Source of the DNA: Saturnia japonica
Taxonomy: Eukaryota; Arthropoda; Insecta; Lepidoptera; Saturniidae
Direction: 5' to 3'
DNA length: 64,000 nt
NCBI GenBank assembly: GCA_033032175.1
Contig: CM065306.1
Location: forward strand, 23,295,001-23,359,000
Part shown: positions 34,231-44,604 of the stretch, piece by piece
Numbering within the stretch: the first letter of the stretch is position 1
How the letters are laid out: the number at the start of each line of letters is the position of its first letter
Made by a program: the position numbers and the translations under genes
Notes under the pieces: generated by a model
What the model saw: only the letters and a program-made list of their open reading frames with translations
Told to the model about the DNA's origin: nothing
The model's database searches: none

Positions 34231-36103
34231 TTATGAATGATATGTTTCAAAACACTTGACACACACTCCAACATCACATTTCTTGCAACGTGTCAAACAT
34301 TTTTTGTGACATTGACGACAGTGTGTTTGCTTCGATTGAGGAATAACCAGATGATTCATTTGGTCTTTACGACTATCAGCATGTTCATGATGGGAGGGTC
34401 GGCTAGGCCCTCTTTTGGCATTTTTTCTGTTTGATTCAATCAAAGCAATTGCTACCCTTCTGCGAAAGCCAAGATGATCCAGTTTTCCATGATTTATTTT
34501 ATATAACTGCCATGCATTATGTTCGGCAAGATCAATCATGTGTGTGAGCAACGGCATGTACCATTTCTTACCTCGTATACCAATTCGGTAATGTGAAATA
34601 TTTTCATCAGACCGATCCACTCCTCCCATATATTTGTTATAGATGGACACCATATGTGGTTCTTCTATGACAATGTTTCTCTTTTCACTTTGTGAGAAGC
34701 GTTTGGCAGATTGTTTAGGATTTATTCCTACAGCATTAGAAGCAATACTGAATATATTATAGTCATGCCATTTAGCAATAATGAACGTGTTGTCATGTGT
34801 CGTTCTGTAATCGACAGCACCACGTTCCTTTTTTTTCAGTAACTTCGATGTAATCAGAGGACAACTAGATGTCCTGTTTTCTCGAACTGTCCCAGTGCAA
34901 CGAAGGCCTTTCTTTGTTATCTCTTCAAGCAAGGGCGTCCCCGCTTGCACCCAGCCCCATTCTTTATATATTGGATTGCACATAGTTGTAGCACCTTGGT
35001 ATGGTTCCATCCATAAAACATACCCTAACCGTGTAGCACCAACCCAAGCTTTGAACCCGTACCTAATAGGTTTACCTTTTATGTGCAATTTGCAGCCATG
35101 TCTACCATAGTAGGGGATCATGGCCTCATCTACACTGTAATGCTCTTCAAGAGGAGAAAACTCTAAGAACTTTTTATTTAGAAGTGTAGTTAGTGTGTCC
35201 CCTAGTTAGGGGACGTACTTTTGTGTATTTGTCTTGCAAATCCAGATTATCATTGACATGAAGGTGGCGAAAAATAAAGTCAAATCTATCCCTAGTCATA
35301 GCCGAGCTGATCAATTCATTCTTTGTATCAGGGGAGTTTTCCCAATACATTCTTCTACGGGGGAGCCATGAATAACCACTAACCAACAATATGCCGATGA
35401 AACATTTCATATCTTCAGTGGTTATGTCTCCAGGCAAATTCTTTTTGACAGCATATTTATTGCTCTCTGACACCAACGACGAAATAACATCTTCATCTAA
35501 GAAGTTTTCAAACCACTCAATTGGGCGCTTATCTTGGCAAGCGCCTTGAACATCTGGCCAATTCACGGGATTTTTTGCCAAGTCCCGTTTTCTCCATACG
35601 TAGGTACGCCTACGTTTAGTTCGACCTGTAGAATCAGAAGGTTCTTCTTCTGTATCACTCACCATAATCTGCCCTTGAATCATTACTTCAGCCGGTTGAA
35701 GCAGAATGTTTCGTGGCAAATTATTCAAAGTTACATTATCTTCTTCACCCGAATCTTCGTCAGTGAGACAGTCAGGATCAACAGGAGGAGGTAGAATACA
35801 TATCAGTCGTTCTCTATAATCTTCTTCATTATCAGAAACATTTTCTAAAGCATCTAAAATTTCATGCACAGCTAACGGTCTGTAAAGAAAAAGTTGTATT
35901 ATTGTACTAAAATCATGTATATTATCCTACTGTCCTATATATAGTACGCTAGTATTTGTAACAAGTTATACGTAATTTATTTATATTATTTTGCTAGAAT
36001 ATTTATTTAGTACAAAAGTTAAGGTTATCAACTAGATATTAACTCAGAAAAAAACAACTCACGAGTAAAATATAACTTTTTATACATACCTGTTATTTGC
36101 CAT
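34231..36103 (-). pseudogene. piggyBac transposase, two exons, one frameshift
   Basis: Exon 1 (36103-36090) is ATG plus four codons (MANN, then a split arginine). The donor is GTATGT from 36089. The intron is 210 bp with acceptor TTTCTTTACAG, ending at 35880. Exon 2 starts RPLAVHEILDALENV and is open to 35174 (acidic N-terminus with PPPVDPDCLTDEDSGEED; then the start of the DDE_Tnp_1_7 domain, e.g. DEDVISSLV, FIGILLVSGY, MTRDRFDFIFRHLHV). The frame breaks at about 35180-35215 and resumes with FLEFSPLEEHYSVDEAMIPY to a stop at 34231. All key acidic residues are visible: D in SVDEAM (codon 35128-35130), D in AKWHDYNIF, and D residues in GGVDRSDENIS. A C-terminal cysteine-rich finger (CRQCHKKC...CKKC...CVKC) ends the protein. 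About 545 residues in all, near the family norm. Confidence 0.93.
35927..35945 (+). repeat. piggyBac palindromic motif, internal copy in the intron
   Basis: CCTACTGTCCTATATATAG, matching the subterminal motif at the right end. It lies in the transposase intron, about 50 bases upstream of the acceptor in gene orientation. Confidence 0.6.
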
Positions 36104-36269
36104 GTCTGCAACGCACTTTTATTACACACTTATAAGGTAAAATATAAGGTAAAAACTGTTAAAATAACTGTCTTTTTATTTTTTCTAATAAAGCTGACTC
36201 GTTTCTTACTGCAAATCATAAGACTAAATAATCTTAGATAAAGAGGGTATTCTGATTTTTTTTTTATTT

Positions 36270-36295
36270 CTACTGTCCTAAATATAGGACAGTAG
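36270..36295. repeat. piggyBac subterminal palindromic motif, right
   Basis: Arms CTACTGTCCTA (36270-36280) and TAGGACAGTAG (36285-36295) are exact inverses with AATA between. It overlaps the inner edge of the right terminal repeat. Confidence 0.8.
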
Positions 36296-36306
36296 GCTTA
36301 TCTGGG
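36294..36306 (-). repeat. piggyBac right terminal inverted repeat
   Basis: AGGCTTATCTGGG; the exact inverse of 33955-33967. Followed by TAAGCGCCC of the family A copy. Confidence 0.9.
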
Positions 36307-36607
36307 TAAGCGCCCGAATTGATTCAGCATGACCAGTTTTTTTATTATTTGTGCGGAACCCTAATTCTTTTTCTAAAATAAAAGTAGCCTAAGTTACTCC
36401 CTATAAAATCAGCTATCTATCAGTGAAAGTCCCATTAAAATCGGTCCAGCTGTTTCGGAGATTACCCAGAACAAACAGACAGACAAACAAAAATTTGAAA
36501 ATAGGTTTTTTGTTATAGGTATCGTATATACTTTCATATGCATTTAGTAAAAAGCTGTTATTTTGACATTACAAACAGACACTTCAATTTTATTAATTGT
36601 ATAGATA
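36307..36607 (+). repeat. Family A, copy 5, right part
   Basis: Resumes with TAAGCGCCCGAATTGATTCAG and runs to TTTATTAATTGTATAGATA. Joined with 33775-33954 it forms one family A copy. Confidence 0.9.
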
Positions 36608-36719
36608 AAGCTTGTTACAGCGGGATTTAATATAAAATTAATAATTTTAAATAAGAAGTACACAGTTTATTTTAATGGTGAAAATGTGTACATCTTCCTT
36701 AGCAACTTATGTAAAGCAA

Positions 36720-37023
36720 TGATGGTTCAGTGGTAGTATCAACGAGCACTGGGTCGATTGACATAAGTTCGAATCCCTGCAATGATCCTGAGCTTTCGGT
36801 GAAGGAAAAGATCGTGGTGAAACCATAGCACGGTGGTAGGGCATTTTCTAATGCCAGTCTCGCTAGCTTCCACCCTCAAGTTGAAAATTTGTCGCCAAGT
36901 ATCTATAGGTGTATTTTGGCAAGTGCATTTGAGAGCCATTTTTACTATTAAACTTAGCGTGTTACCATCTTAAGCCACATGGTCACTTAAAATCAGGTGA
37001 GACTCTCGCGGTAACGCTAATCC
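36720..37023 (+). repeat. tRNA-derived SINE, family S2 (best copy)
   Basis: The tRNA-like head is TGATGGTTCAGTGGTAGTAT, with an A-box-like GGTTCAGTGGTAG and a B box AGTTCGAATCCC (near 36766). A body of about 230 bp ends AGGTGAGACTCTCGCGGTAACGCTAA. It differs in head and body from family B, so two separate SINE lineages are present. It abuts a LINE tail (family E) at 37037, a possible mobilising partner. Confidence 0.8.
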
Positions 37024-37036
37024 CAAAAATAATTAT

Positions 37037-37110
37037 GAAAATATATTGAATGATAGTGATGTCTGGAAGTGACTCCTTCTCTTTGCATTCACTAAATCAT
37101 CATCATTATA
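37037..37110 (+). repeat. LINE 3' UTR, family E copy 4, left part
   Basis: TGAATGATAGTGATGTCTGG, AAGTGACTCCTTCTCTTTGC and ATTCACTAAATCATC match 24185-24240. It is interrupted by a family F copy and resumes at 37452. Confidence 0.7.
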
Positions 37111-37451
37111 TTAATACGTGAAGCAAAAACTTTGTACCCCTTTTTAAGCGTATTGCGTGCTCGGAAGGCTGTGAAACTTGGCATGGTTAAAGTTTATATG
37201 CAGAAAGCTAAAATTTATCTATAATATCTGTTACTAATATATTAAACTAAATAAATTAAAACTGCAAATTCTAATCCGACCAGTGCCATTGAACTTAGAC
37301 CCCCCAAAATATTAATATTGTCACTCAATGAAAAGTGATAGCAAGTGATATATAATATTCATTGCTTAGGTTCATACTGTAAATGTCAAACAGAAAATAG
37401 TCAATATTTAAAAGTCGCTGGTCGAATTTTGGTCATTGGGCAACCGCTAGT
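37111..37451 (-). repeat. Family F, copy 3, inserted in a LINE tail
   Basis: Minus-strand, nearly full length. The low end is TTAATACGTGAAGCAAAAAC and the high end is GGTCATTGGGCAACCGCTAG. The full set of internal landmarks is present, including ATTGTCACTCAATGAAAAGTG. Confidence 0.85.
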
Positions 37452-37626
37452 TATTTTTATTGTACCTAATATATTAACACTTGTTTAGTTAGAAAAAAAA
37501 ACCCGATCGAGTTTCTTACCAGTTCTTCTTGATGTCTGGGGTGTTTTCCGAACCGGTAGTAGTGTTATGACATTTATAAGTGCCTTTTTAGGGCCTAAAT
37601 TGAATAAAGATTTTTTTGATTTTTGA
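37452..37626 (+). repeat. LINE 3' UTR, family E copy 4, right part
   Basis: TTATTTTTATTGTACCTAAT, CCGATCGAGTTTCTTACCAG, TTCTTCTTGATGTCTGGGGT, TTTTCCGAACCGG and TTGAATAAAGATTTTTTTGA match 24240-24425. Confidence 0.75.
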
Positions 37627-37629
37627 AAA

Positions 37630-38715
37630 ACCTGTTAGAATACCTTTCTCAATTAGCGGTTATGTATCCGGCTGCAAATAAAAAATACAAAGTATTCATG
37701 ACAATTCACTTGATTGTGTCTGGGAAAATGAATGCACTGTTTAGAAGATAACATTTTAGATCCACAAGTCTACACGCCGATTGTGTAAATCATCATAAAT
37801 TCTAATAATGTAATTCATGTCACTCGGTAAACACATCGCAATTTATTCAGGAAGCTTTCATTGACTCATCAACTTGACCACAAACGAATAACGCCTTTTT
37901 ATCAGCACAGTTAAGGTTGGTAATTGTTTGACGATGCAACTTCCACATTAGCATCTCAATGGCTCTGGGGTATAACTCCAACGAAATCAATAAATTCTAG
38001 AGACCAGTGATTTAGCTACAAGTGCTACGCTGTGCTACGGTGTAGCGCTACGGCGTAGAGCGATCACCGTCCGGCGTAGTTACAATCGGCTGATAATGCA
38101 GATTCAAACTGTATTTGCTTGTGTTTTGGTTGGAAAATTCTAATACTACGTGTCGTACGAATTTCACCTTTGGTGTTTCTTGTTAAAGTATATTTTCGAT
38201 GTAGCTTAACCTTTGTGGCATCCAAAATATCTGACCGACATTACAATCCGTGTTCGAGATTAGAATCAGTTCACCAAACGCCACGCAATGTTAAGGAATA
38301 AATCATTTATAATTGATGAAATACCTAAAATTCCAGTATTTAGTACATGCGATAATTTAAATTATCCAATTAACAATAACCAATATATGAGTTTTAAAAG
38401 TGAAATTACATATAAACATAATATGAGGAAGATAAACAGTAATAATAGAAAACATTTTCCGCATAGTAATATGTCTATTATTATACGTCAATTGATAGGC
38501 TATAAGAATAGTCAATCATACTTATAGAAACCATAAGGAAAATAAACTTATAAATATTTAAAATTATTTTTATTAATTCCTCACCAACTTTGTTGAAAGT
38601 TTGCCCACAGGAAGTATATAACAATAAATCGTTGATAGGCTTTAGGAATTGTCAATAATATACGTACAATAAAACAATGACACAGTTAGATACAGTGTAA
38701 CAAAAGCAAAATATA
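37630..38715. other. Gene-free stretch
   Basis: No exon is supported. 38025-38063 holds a short GC-rich palindromic run (GCTACGGTGTAGCGCTACGG). A 79-codon frame at 38288-38527 is rich in N, I and K because of AT composition and is not convincing. TTGATAGGCTATAAGAATAG at 38491 recurs imperfectly at 38632 (TTGATAGGCTTTAGGAATTG). Confidence 0.35.
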
Positions 38716-39061
38716 TTAATTAACACACTCACACACACAAACCCACACATTACTTAATAGACATCTTTTTAAATACATTCATACACACTTATTGTTGTCG
38801 TTGGGTATCAATAAATAATGTAATTCATGAACTACTTCTTAATTGGCTCTTTAGAATTATATTACATTCTTTTTTTTTATTTTTAAAATGTGTTAATTAG
38901 CACACTCATACGCACATACATTACTTAATAAAAATCTTTTTAAATACATTCATACACACTTTTCGTTGTCGTTAGGTATAATTATAAAATGTAATTTATG
39001 TACTACCTCTTATTTAGCACTATAGTATTATATTCTAATTTGTTACAATTCTTAAAATGTG
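38716..39061. repeat. Tandem duplication, period 177 bp
   Basis: Unit 1 starts at 38716 (TTAATTAACACACTCACAC) and unit 2 at 38893 (TTAATTAGCACACTCATAC). Both carry ACATTACTTAATA, TTTTTAAATACATTCATACA, CACTT..CGTTGTCGTT and end with AAAATGTG. The two units have diverged, so the duplication is not recent. Confidence 0.8.
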
Positions 39062-39200
39062 CTGTATAGTTTGTATATCTTAAATTAATAAATAAATGTG
39101 GAGTCTCTGGGCACCACTAGTATATTAAATAAACATATTTTTATACCTGTCCCACATTTGCAATGTATGCTATGATCATAAATCATGAATCATCGTGAGC

Positions 39201-39220
39201 AATCAATCAATCAATCAATC
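39201..39220. repeat. (AATC)5 microsatellite
   Basis: Five tandem AATC units. Confidence 0.9.
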
Positions 39221-39224
39221 TGAT

Positions 39225-39829
39225 CAATCAAAGCGTAAAATTAAGAGAGAAGATTATTTTTAATACAACAGAGTGTGGCAGATTCGTGCTTCTTCGTACA
39301 ACCGACCTTCTACGAAAGCGCGAAAGATTTTCAAGATGGCTAAACACTTGAACTTAGATATCGTAGTCACTAGACCTATATTGCTTCATATGTTGCACTA
39401 AAATTAGTCGATATATGAGGACGCAAGTGTAAAGTATAATAGTATGAAATTTAACTAAGATTAACACCACATTTTTTACGTTAATTTCATTAAAAAAATT
39501 AACACGAGAAGTATTTGTCATTTCTGAACTAATATGCTATAAGTAGATAAAAGTTTAAAAAATACTAGACGGAGAAAGTACTGTGTAATAAACGGGTGCG
39601 AAGACGCGGGCAATATAATAAATACCTACATAATAAATGAATAAAAATAACGTACATTACTCAAGTACATTATACTTTTTTATTTGTGAATTAATTTTAT
39701 AATTGGACAAGTAGTTTCAGAGTTCCTACAAAAATTTCCAAATATCTACATTTTCAAATAGATATTAAAAAATAACACAAGCAATGACATTCATAGTAAG
39801 GTGTTTTGTTCATTTATTATGAAATAATA
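39225..39829. other. Gene-free stretch before mariner
   Basis: AT-rich, no exon and no recognised repeat. Confidence 0.3.
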
Positions 39830-39831
39830 TA

Positions 39832-39859
39832 TTAGGTCTTTACCTATGAATTTGCCATT
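39832..39859 (+). repeat. mariner left terminal inverted repeat
   Basis: TTAGGTCTTTACCTATGAAT and on; matches 41083-41110 inverted with a few differences. Confidence 0.85.
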
Positions 39860-40920
39860 TTGTATGAAAAAATTTAAACGAATTTTTTTCATGTATTTTT
39901 TATTTGTATTAATCGAAGTAATCACCCATGCAATCAATGCATCTTTGCCAGCGCAGTGGCAGTTTATTGATGCCCTTCTTAAAGAAATCAGCTGGACGGG
40001 AGGCAACAAATTCTTCAAGGCATTTTGTACTGCCTCTCGGGTATTGAATTTTTTTCCCGTCAAGGAGTTATCCAAATTCTGGAAAAAGTAGTAGTCTGTA
40101 GGCACAAGGTCTGGTGAGTAGGGTGGGTGACGGAGAACTTCCAACCCCAGTTCTTGCAACTTGGAGACCGTCTGCTGTGCAGTATGAGGTCGCGCGTTGT
40201 CGTGCAGGAGCAGCGGAGACGAGCGATTGACCAATGCTGGTTGGAGATGTGCAAGCTTCTCCATCATTGTGTTCAGTTCTTCATAGTACACATCTGCAGT
40301 AATGCTCACCCCGTTTGGTAAGAAGCTGTGATGAATCACACCGGCGCTAGACCACCAAATAGTGACTATCACTTTTATAGGGGTAAGTTTTCGTTTAGGG
40401 CATTGTTTAGGTGCTGAACCAGGATCCAACCAACTTGCTGAGCGCTTAAGATTATCAAACAGAATTCATTTTTTATCGCAGGTAACAATGCGGTTCAAAA
40501 TTCCTTCATTTGTGTGTCTGTTGAGCAGTGCAAGGCACGTCTCGACGCGTACTTCGCGCTGGCGATCATTGAGTTCGTGGGGCATCCATTTGTCAAGCTT
40601 TTTACCTTGCCAATTTGACGCATCAATTTTATTTTGACGATAACGTCGAAAGCTGCTGCTAAATCAGCCGTAGATTGTGTATCATCAGCTTCCACAATCG
40701 CCTTTAATTCGTCATTGTCGACCAAAGTCTTCGGACGACCGCGAGGTTCATTTTTCAGGTCGAAATTCCCAGAACGGAAGCGAGCAAGCCAATAACAGGT
40801 GGTGCGTTGGTTTGTAGTGTTAGCTCCGTAAACGTCGTTGATGTTGCGTGCTGCTTGTGCCGCGTTGCTGCCACGACGGTACTCATATTCCATAATTACT
40901 CGAATTTTTAACGTATCCAT
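39832..40920 (-). pseudogene. mariner transposase (DD34D), frameshift and stop
   Basis: The start is placed at 40920 (MDTLKIRVIMEYEYRRG), the usual N-terminus of this family, rather than the upstream in-frame ATG at 40959. N-terminal helix-turn-helix segments are visible (NAAQAARNINDVYG, RTTCYWLARFRSGNFDL) and NEPRGRPKT. The frame shifts near 40600: the WMPHELNDR motif (usually WVPHEL) reads in another frame. A TGA at 40466-40468 replaces the usual tryptophan after the first catalytic aspartate (ACC TGC GAT, D codon 40475-40477). The other catalytic aspartates are present in LLLHDNARPH and PYSPDLVPTDYYFF, 34 residues apart by pattern. The frame runs through the left terminal repeat to 39791 in the flank. 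Confidence 0.92.
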
Positions 40921-41082
40921 GATGACAAAAAAGATTGAAATGCGATGAAAATATAACACTAATCAATAAACAAATGACTACTTTTGGAAAAAGAATTCCA
41001 TGTTATTAAAATAAAATTAATTTGAAATTAGAATTCTTAGCCAAACAAAAATTATTTTGATTTGAAATAGCCAGTACTGTAG

Positions 41083-41110
41083 AACGGCAATTTCATAGGT
41101 AAAGACCTAT
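41083..41110 (-). repeat. mariner right terminal inverted repeat
   Basis: Reads GGCAATTTCATAGGTAAAGA, then CCTAT; the inverse of the left end apart from a few bases, including the outermost one. Confidence 0.85.
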
Positions 41111-41112
41111 TA

Positions 41113-41783
41113 TTATATGAAGTATATTATATCAGATAAAAAATAGTTATTTCACTGATCTTCGGTAAAAACATACTGGAATCACATACAGGTAGAGTAT
41201 ATCGATATTGTCATTGTAAATTTTACTAAAAATAAACTTTATTAGTAACTGAATATCACTCGTTTGGTTCCATAACGCAATGGAACAAAAACGGGCCAGA
41301 AAGATAATGATTGTCCAACTCAATATTAGCATTTATTTGTCCGGAATTTCCGAAAATAATAAAATCACCCTGAAGATACATTCTCGATGAAAACGGAAAT
41401 ACCTTACTAAATAAATAAGTCATAAAATTTCTTCGCAACAAAATTTCCTAAGCTACCATAAATCAAAGATAAATCTTAAAACAAAGCACTCTTAAATTCA
41501 TGAACTCCACACAACTCACTACCGATTTGAAAGCCAAAACAAAGTAACTTTCTCTTTTTACAGCAGAATACAATACTTTGAAAACCGCAAAGTGTAAACT
41601 CATATAAAAAATTTAATCCTAAAAAGCCGGAAGGTAAATAAATAACCCCTTTTCAACCCTTATATTATGACAGCTTTGATTTTCCTTTTAGTTTTAACAA
41701 GAGAACAGTACACATAAAAACTTTTGCTTAAGAAAGAAATAATATTTTAACTTTGTAATTTACACGTATAGAGAGAACTACAA
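41113..41783. other. Gene-free stretch
   Basis: No exon; two short overlapping minus-strand frames (41147-41441) have no domain. Confidence 0.3.
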
Positions 41784-42172
41784 ATCTGTACAATTAATAA
41801 AATTGAACTGTCTGTTTGTAATGTTAAAATAACAGCTTTTTACTAAATGCATATATATCTATAACAAAATACCCATTTTAATTTTTTTGTGTGTCTGTCT
41901 GTTTATTCCGGGTAATCTCCGAAACGGTTCAACCGATTTTGATGGGACTTTACTGGCAGATAGCTGATGGTACAAGGATTAATTTAGGCCACTTTTATTT
42001 TAGAAAAATAATTAGGGTGCAAATTAATGTATTACATAATTTTACACATTAAAAGATCTAAAAAAAGTCAACGAGATTTTAAGCCAGTTTTCTAAGGAAC
42101 ACCCATAATAAGCATTTTTGTCTTTAAAATAGCCATGTATTCCACGTGAGCGAAGCCGCAGGCACAGCTAGT
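41784..42172 (-). repeat. Family A, copy 6 (internal deletions)
   Basis: Low end ATCTGTACAATTAATAAAATT, high end GCCGCAGGCACAGCTAGTA. The middle (CTCAGCATAAGCC region) and the GATTCGCGCG portion are deleted. Confidence 0.85.
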
Positions 42173-42174
42173 AT

Positions 42175-43170
42175 ATTAAAAAAAGTTGCGTAACCAGACC
42201 CAGGATTATTTCCACACAGCTGGGTCATTTAAAGACCTTAAAAATTACTTTGTTCTTAACCTACATTAGTCTGAGTACCAACATTACGTAATTGATTTTA
42301 GATAGAAAAACTGTAACAACGGAAATCAAATAGTAACTATTCATAAAAAGCAGATACAGGGTTAATTTTTCTTTAAATAAAATGCCTGCTATTCTTTGAT
42401 TGTATTACATGAAACAAAACTTGCAGTGGCTTCCTCGTCTATCGAAGACGTTTGGCTTTACTCACCGTGTTTTATTTCACCGCAGAGATTAAATTAAACG
42501 GATTATATAAAACCATTCAACTTAACTCCCACGATACGGGCATTCCTCCGTGCTAACTTTAAATAAACCAAGTTGCCCATTTGCCGAGTTTTGTTCAACT
42601 TAGTCCAGGCTTTGACCCAAGTTTTAAGCAAGTTTTCTATTCACTCGCCAAGTTTTACTTGTTAGAGCAATTTTTTAAACTGTCAACCGCAGGGGACTCC
42701 CTTTTGTTGAAATATTTAATGAGCTTAAAAAGGCACACTTATCGTCTCTATATATATAATAAAAATAGTAAACACAGTCTATAAATATCCCATCGATGGG
42801 CAAAGGCTTTGTCCAATGAGAAGGAACGGTATTAAACACCATACCATCCCTGGAAATATTGACGATTTCAAATATCGAAAAATTTATAAGTCTATTTTTA
42901 AATCCGAGTAGTCAAATGACATTTCGTGTGTTGGAAGTTAATTGGATTTAAATAATTGTGATAACCACCAATCTAAATTAATGGTAAAAAAAACGTGTGG
43001 TGTCGTGGGACACCAGATAGGAACGAAGTTCTTCATTAAAAAATATTAATTTCAAATTCTATTCGAGGTATAAAGAAAATAATTATTCGGATATACATTT
43101 TTTATTATGATTTTTTTTATTGATAAAAAAAAACTATAAAATTATCTTGACACCATAATTTTATTTACAA
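42175..43170. other. Gene-free stretch
   Basis: A plus-strand frame at 42581-42784 has no domain. CCCATCGATGGGCAAAGGCTT (42789-42809) is a phrase common in lepidopteran LINE 3' regions, but only this short piece was seen. Confidence 0.3.
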
Positions 43171-43179
43171 TTATTTATC

Positions 43180-43520
43180 TATACATATAAAATACTTTGT
43201 CCTGAATGACTGACTGACGGATCAACGCACAACGCAACAACGGTTTAGTCGTAGAGACCTGAAACTTGGAGGGTGTGTTTTTTGTATGACGTAGCCTCCA
43301 ATAAGAAAGGATTTTCCGAAATTTGAACCCTAAGGGGTTGAAAAAGAGGGGCAAAGTTTGTATGAGACAACTCACGTTGTCAACTCACTTCCTTGGTCCA
43401 ATCTACTTCTAATTTTGCATAAACCGTTTTTAATAGAAGTGATGGAAGACGTGTTTCGTATCTTATTGAAATTCATCTCCTAACGGGGTTAAAAGAGATA
43501 AAATTTATTTTGGCGGTGAT
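43180..43520. repeat. Dispersed repeat, single copy
   Basis: ACTTTGTCCTGAATGACTGACT, CAACGCACAACGCAACAACG and GAGACCTGAAACTTGGAGGG, then AACCCTAAGGGGTTGAAAAAG, is a repeat type seen widely in insects (text with CTGAAACTTGG and AGGGGTTGAAA). Only one copy is present, so this rests on recognition of the pattern. Confidence 0.45.
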
Positions 43521-44430
43521 TTACTTCGAAGTTGATAGCGATACTTCTTAGGGCTTTTGATTTAAATTATATTTTATTTTGACACGTCATGTTATAAACT
43601 CAATCCGATTTTATTCAAAAAAGGTTGAACTTACTTATAAACATAAGCAAATACTATCATAAAAACTATAGCTTTATAGTAATTTCAATAAGGTACATAT
43701 TTGTGTGATTATCGAATTATGTATATAATATTAATAGCAAACTGAAATAATAACAGACATCACGTAGACTGTACATTAGACACTGTATAGTCATTATATA
43801 TATATACTATACATAAAAATCTTCCCCTTTTTTTTTGTCAAGTTTTTCTAAAAAAACGTAGAACATGCGAAAATGAAGATCGAATACGGTAAGCAAAATC
43901 GCAATTTTCATTGGCCAACCGCGAAATGTTACTTTTTTGTAAATAATTTTTCATAATTATGTAAACATAATATGTAGTTGGTAATTGAGTATTTTGAATA
44001 ATACATCTTTTTTTTAAATCGTTTATAGGTTTAACGTTATGACCACAATTGCATCTGCTCTTAAGTGACGATGACGCCCATGATGGTAACACGATAGATT
44101 TACACTCTGATTTATAATTTGCGCGGCTAAAATGACAGCTGCGAACGACCTTTTTTTTTAATGTTGTAAATGTGGAGCATATTGTATTAGTATAGCTATT
44201 CCAAAATTATACATCGAATTGTTTTGACAGGACTCCTCGATTTTTTTTTTACTTTTACAGGATTAAAGAACAGAGTGGTGAATGATGGTTCACTGGAACA
44301 TTTATCAAGTTTTATAAAGTTCACAATATCTTTCTACCACTGTTGGTTTGTTGCATTATTGACGTAAAAATATGATGTTTCAATCCTTAACTTTATAGTT
44401 TATTATCCCAAATATCGTATATTTTTTTAA
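43521..44430. other. Gene-free stretch
   Basis: AT-rich, no exon; a minus-strand 84-codon frame at 43838-44092 has no domain. Confidence 0.3.
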
Positions 44431-44435
44431 TTTTT

Positions 44436-44575
44436 ACAACCAAGTTAGCAAACAGGCATACGGCCTGTCTGATGGTAAGTGACTACCGGCTAGCCTACGG
44501 ATGCTTGTAGTACCATGGGTATTACTAGCGCATTGCCGACATTGAACCCCCTCTACCCATATCCCATCTGATTAG
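44436..44575 (+). repeat. Family D, copy 2
   Basis: CAACCAAGTTAGCAAACAGGC, ATACGGCCTGTCTGATGGTAA, GGCTAGCCTACGGATGC and TATTACTAGCGCATTGCCG match 23371-23470. Confidence 0.7.
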
Positions 44576-44604
44576 TCCTTCTTTTTCTTTCTATTTATTA
44601 TCAA

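Larger units (their letters stand above)
33955..36306 (-). mobile_element. piggyBac-like DNA transposon, nearly complete (2352 bp)
   Basis: Terminal inverted repeats CCCAGATAAGCCT (33955-33967) and AGGCTTATCTGGG (36294-36306) match over 13 bp. The left flank is TTAA and the right flank is TAA, one base short of the expected TTAA duplication, probably a later loss. The element splits a family A copy and carries a minus-strand two-exon transposase with one frameshift. A palindromic motif (CTACTGTCCTA...TAGGACAGTAG) lies near both ends and once in the intron. Size, target, terminal repeats and gene all fit the piggyBac superfamily. It is probably immobile because of the broken gene, unless supplied in trans. 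Confidence 0.95.
39832..41110 (-). mobile_element. mariner transposon, full length (1279 bp), inactivated
   Basis: Terminal inverted repeats of about 28 bp: left TTAGGTCTTTACCTATGAAT, right (reverse complement) ATAGGTCTTTACCTATGAAA. They are flanked by TA on both sides (39830-39831 and 41111-41112), the expected target duplication of Tc1/mariner elements. A single minus-strand transposase gene fills the interior. Length, ends and gene match the mariner family. It has a frameshift and a nonsense codon, so it is dead. Confidence 0.95.

Noticed and set aside
38288..38527. 79-codon N/I/K-rich frame
   Set aside because: Codon content mirrors AT-rich background; it adjoins tandem repeats.
38716..39061. 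CRISPR-like or satellite array
   Set aside because: Only two diverged units; a eukaryotic context; no spacers.
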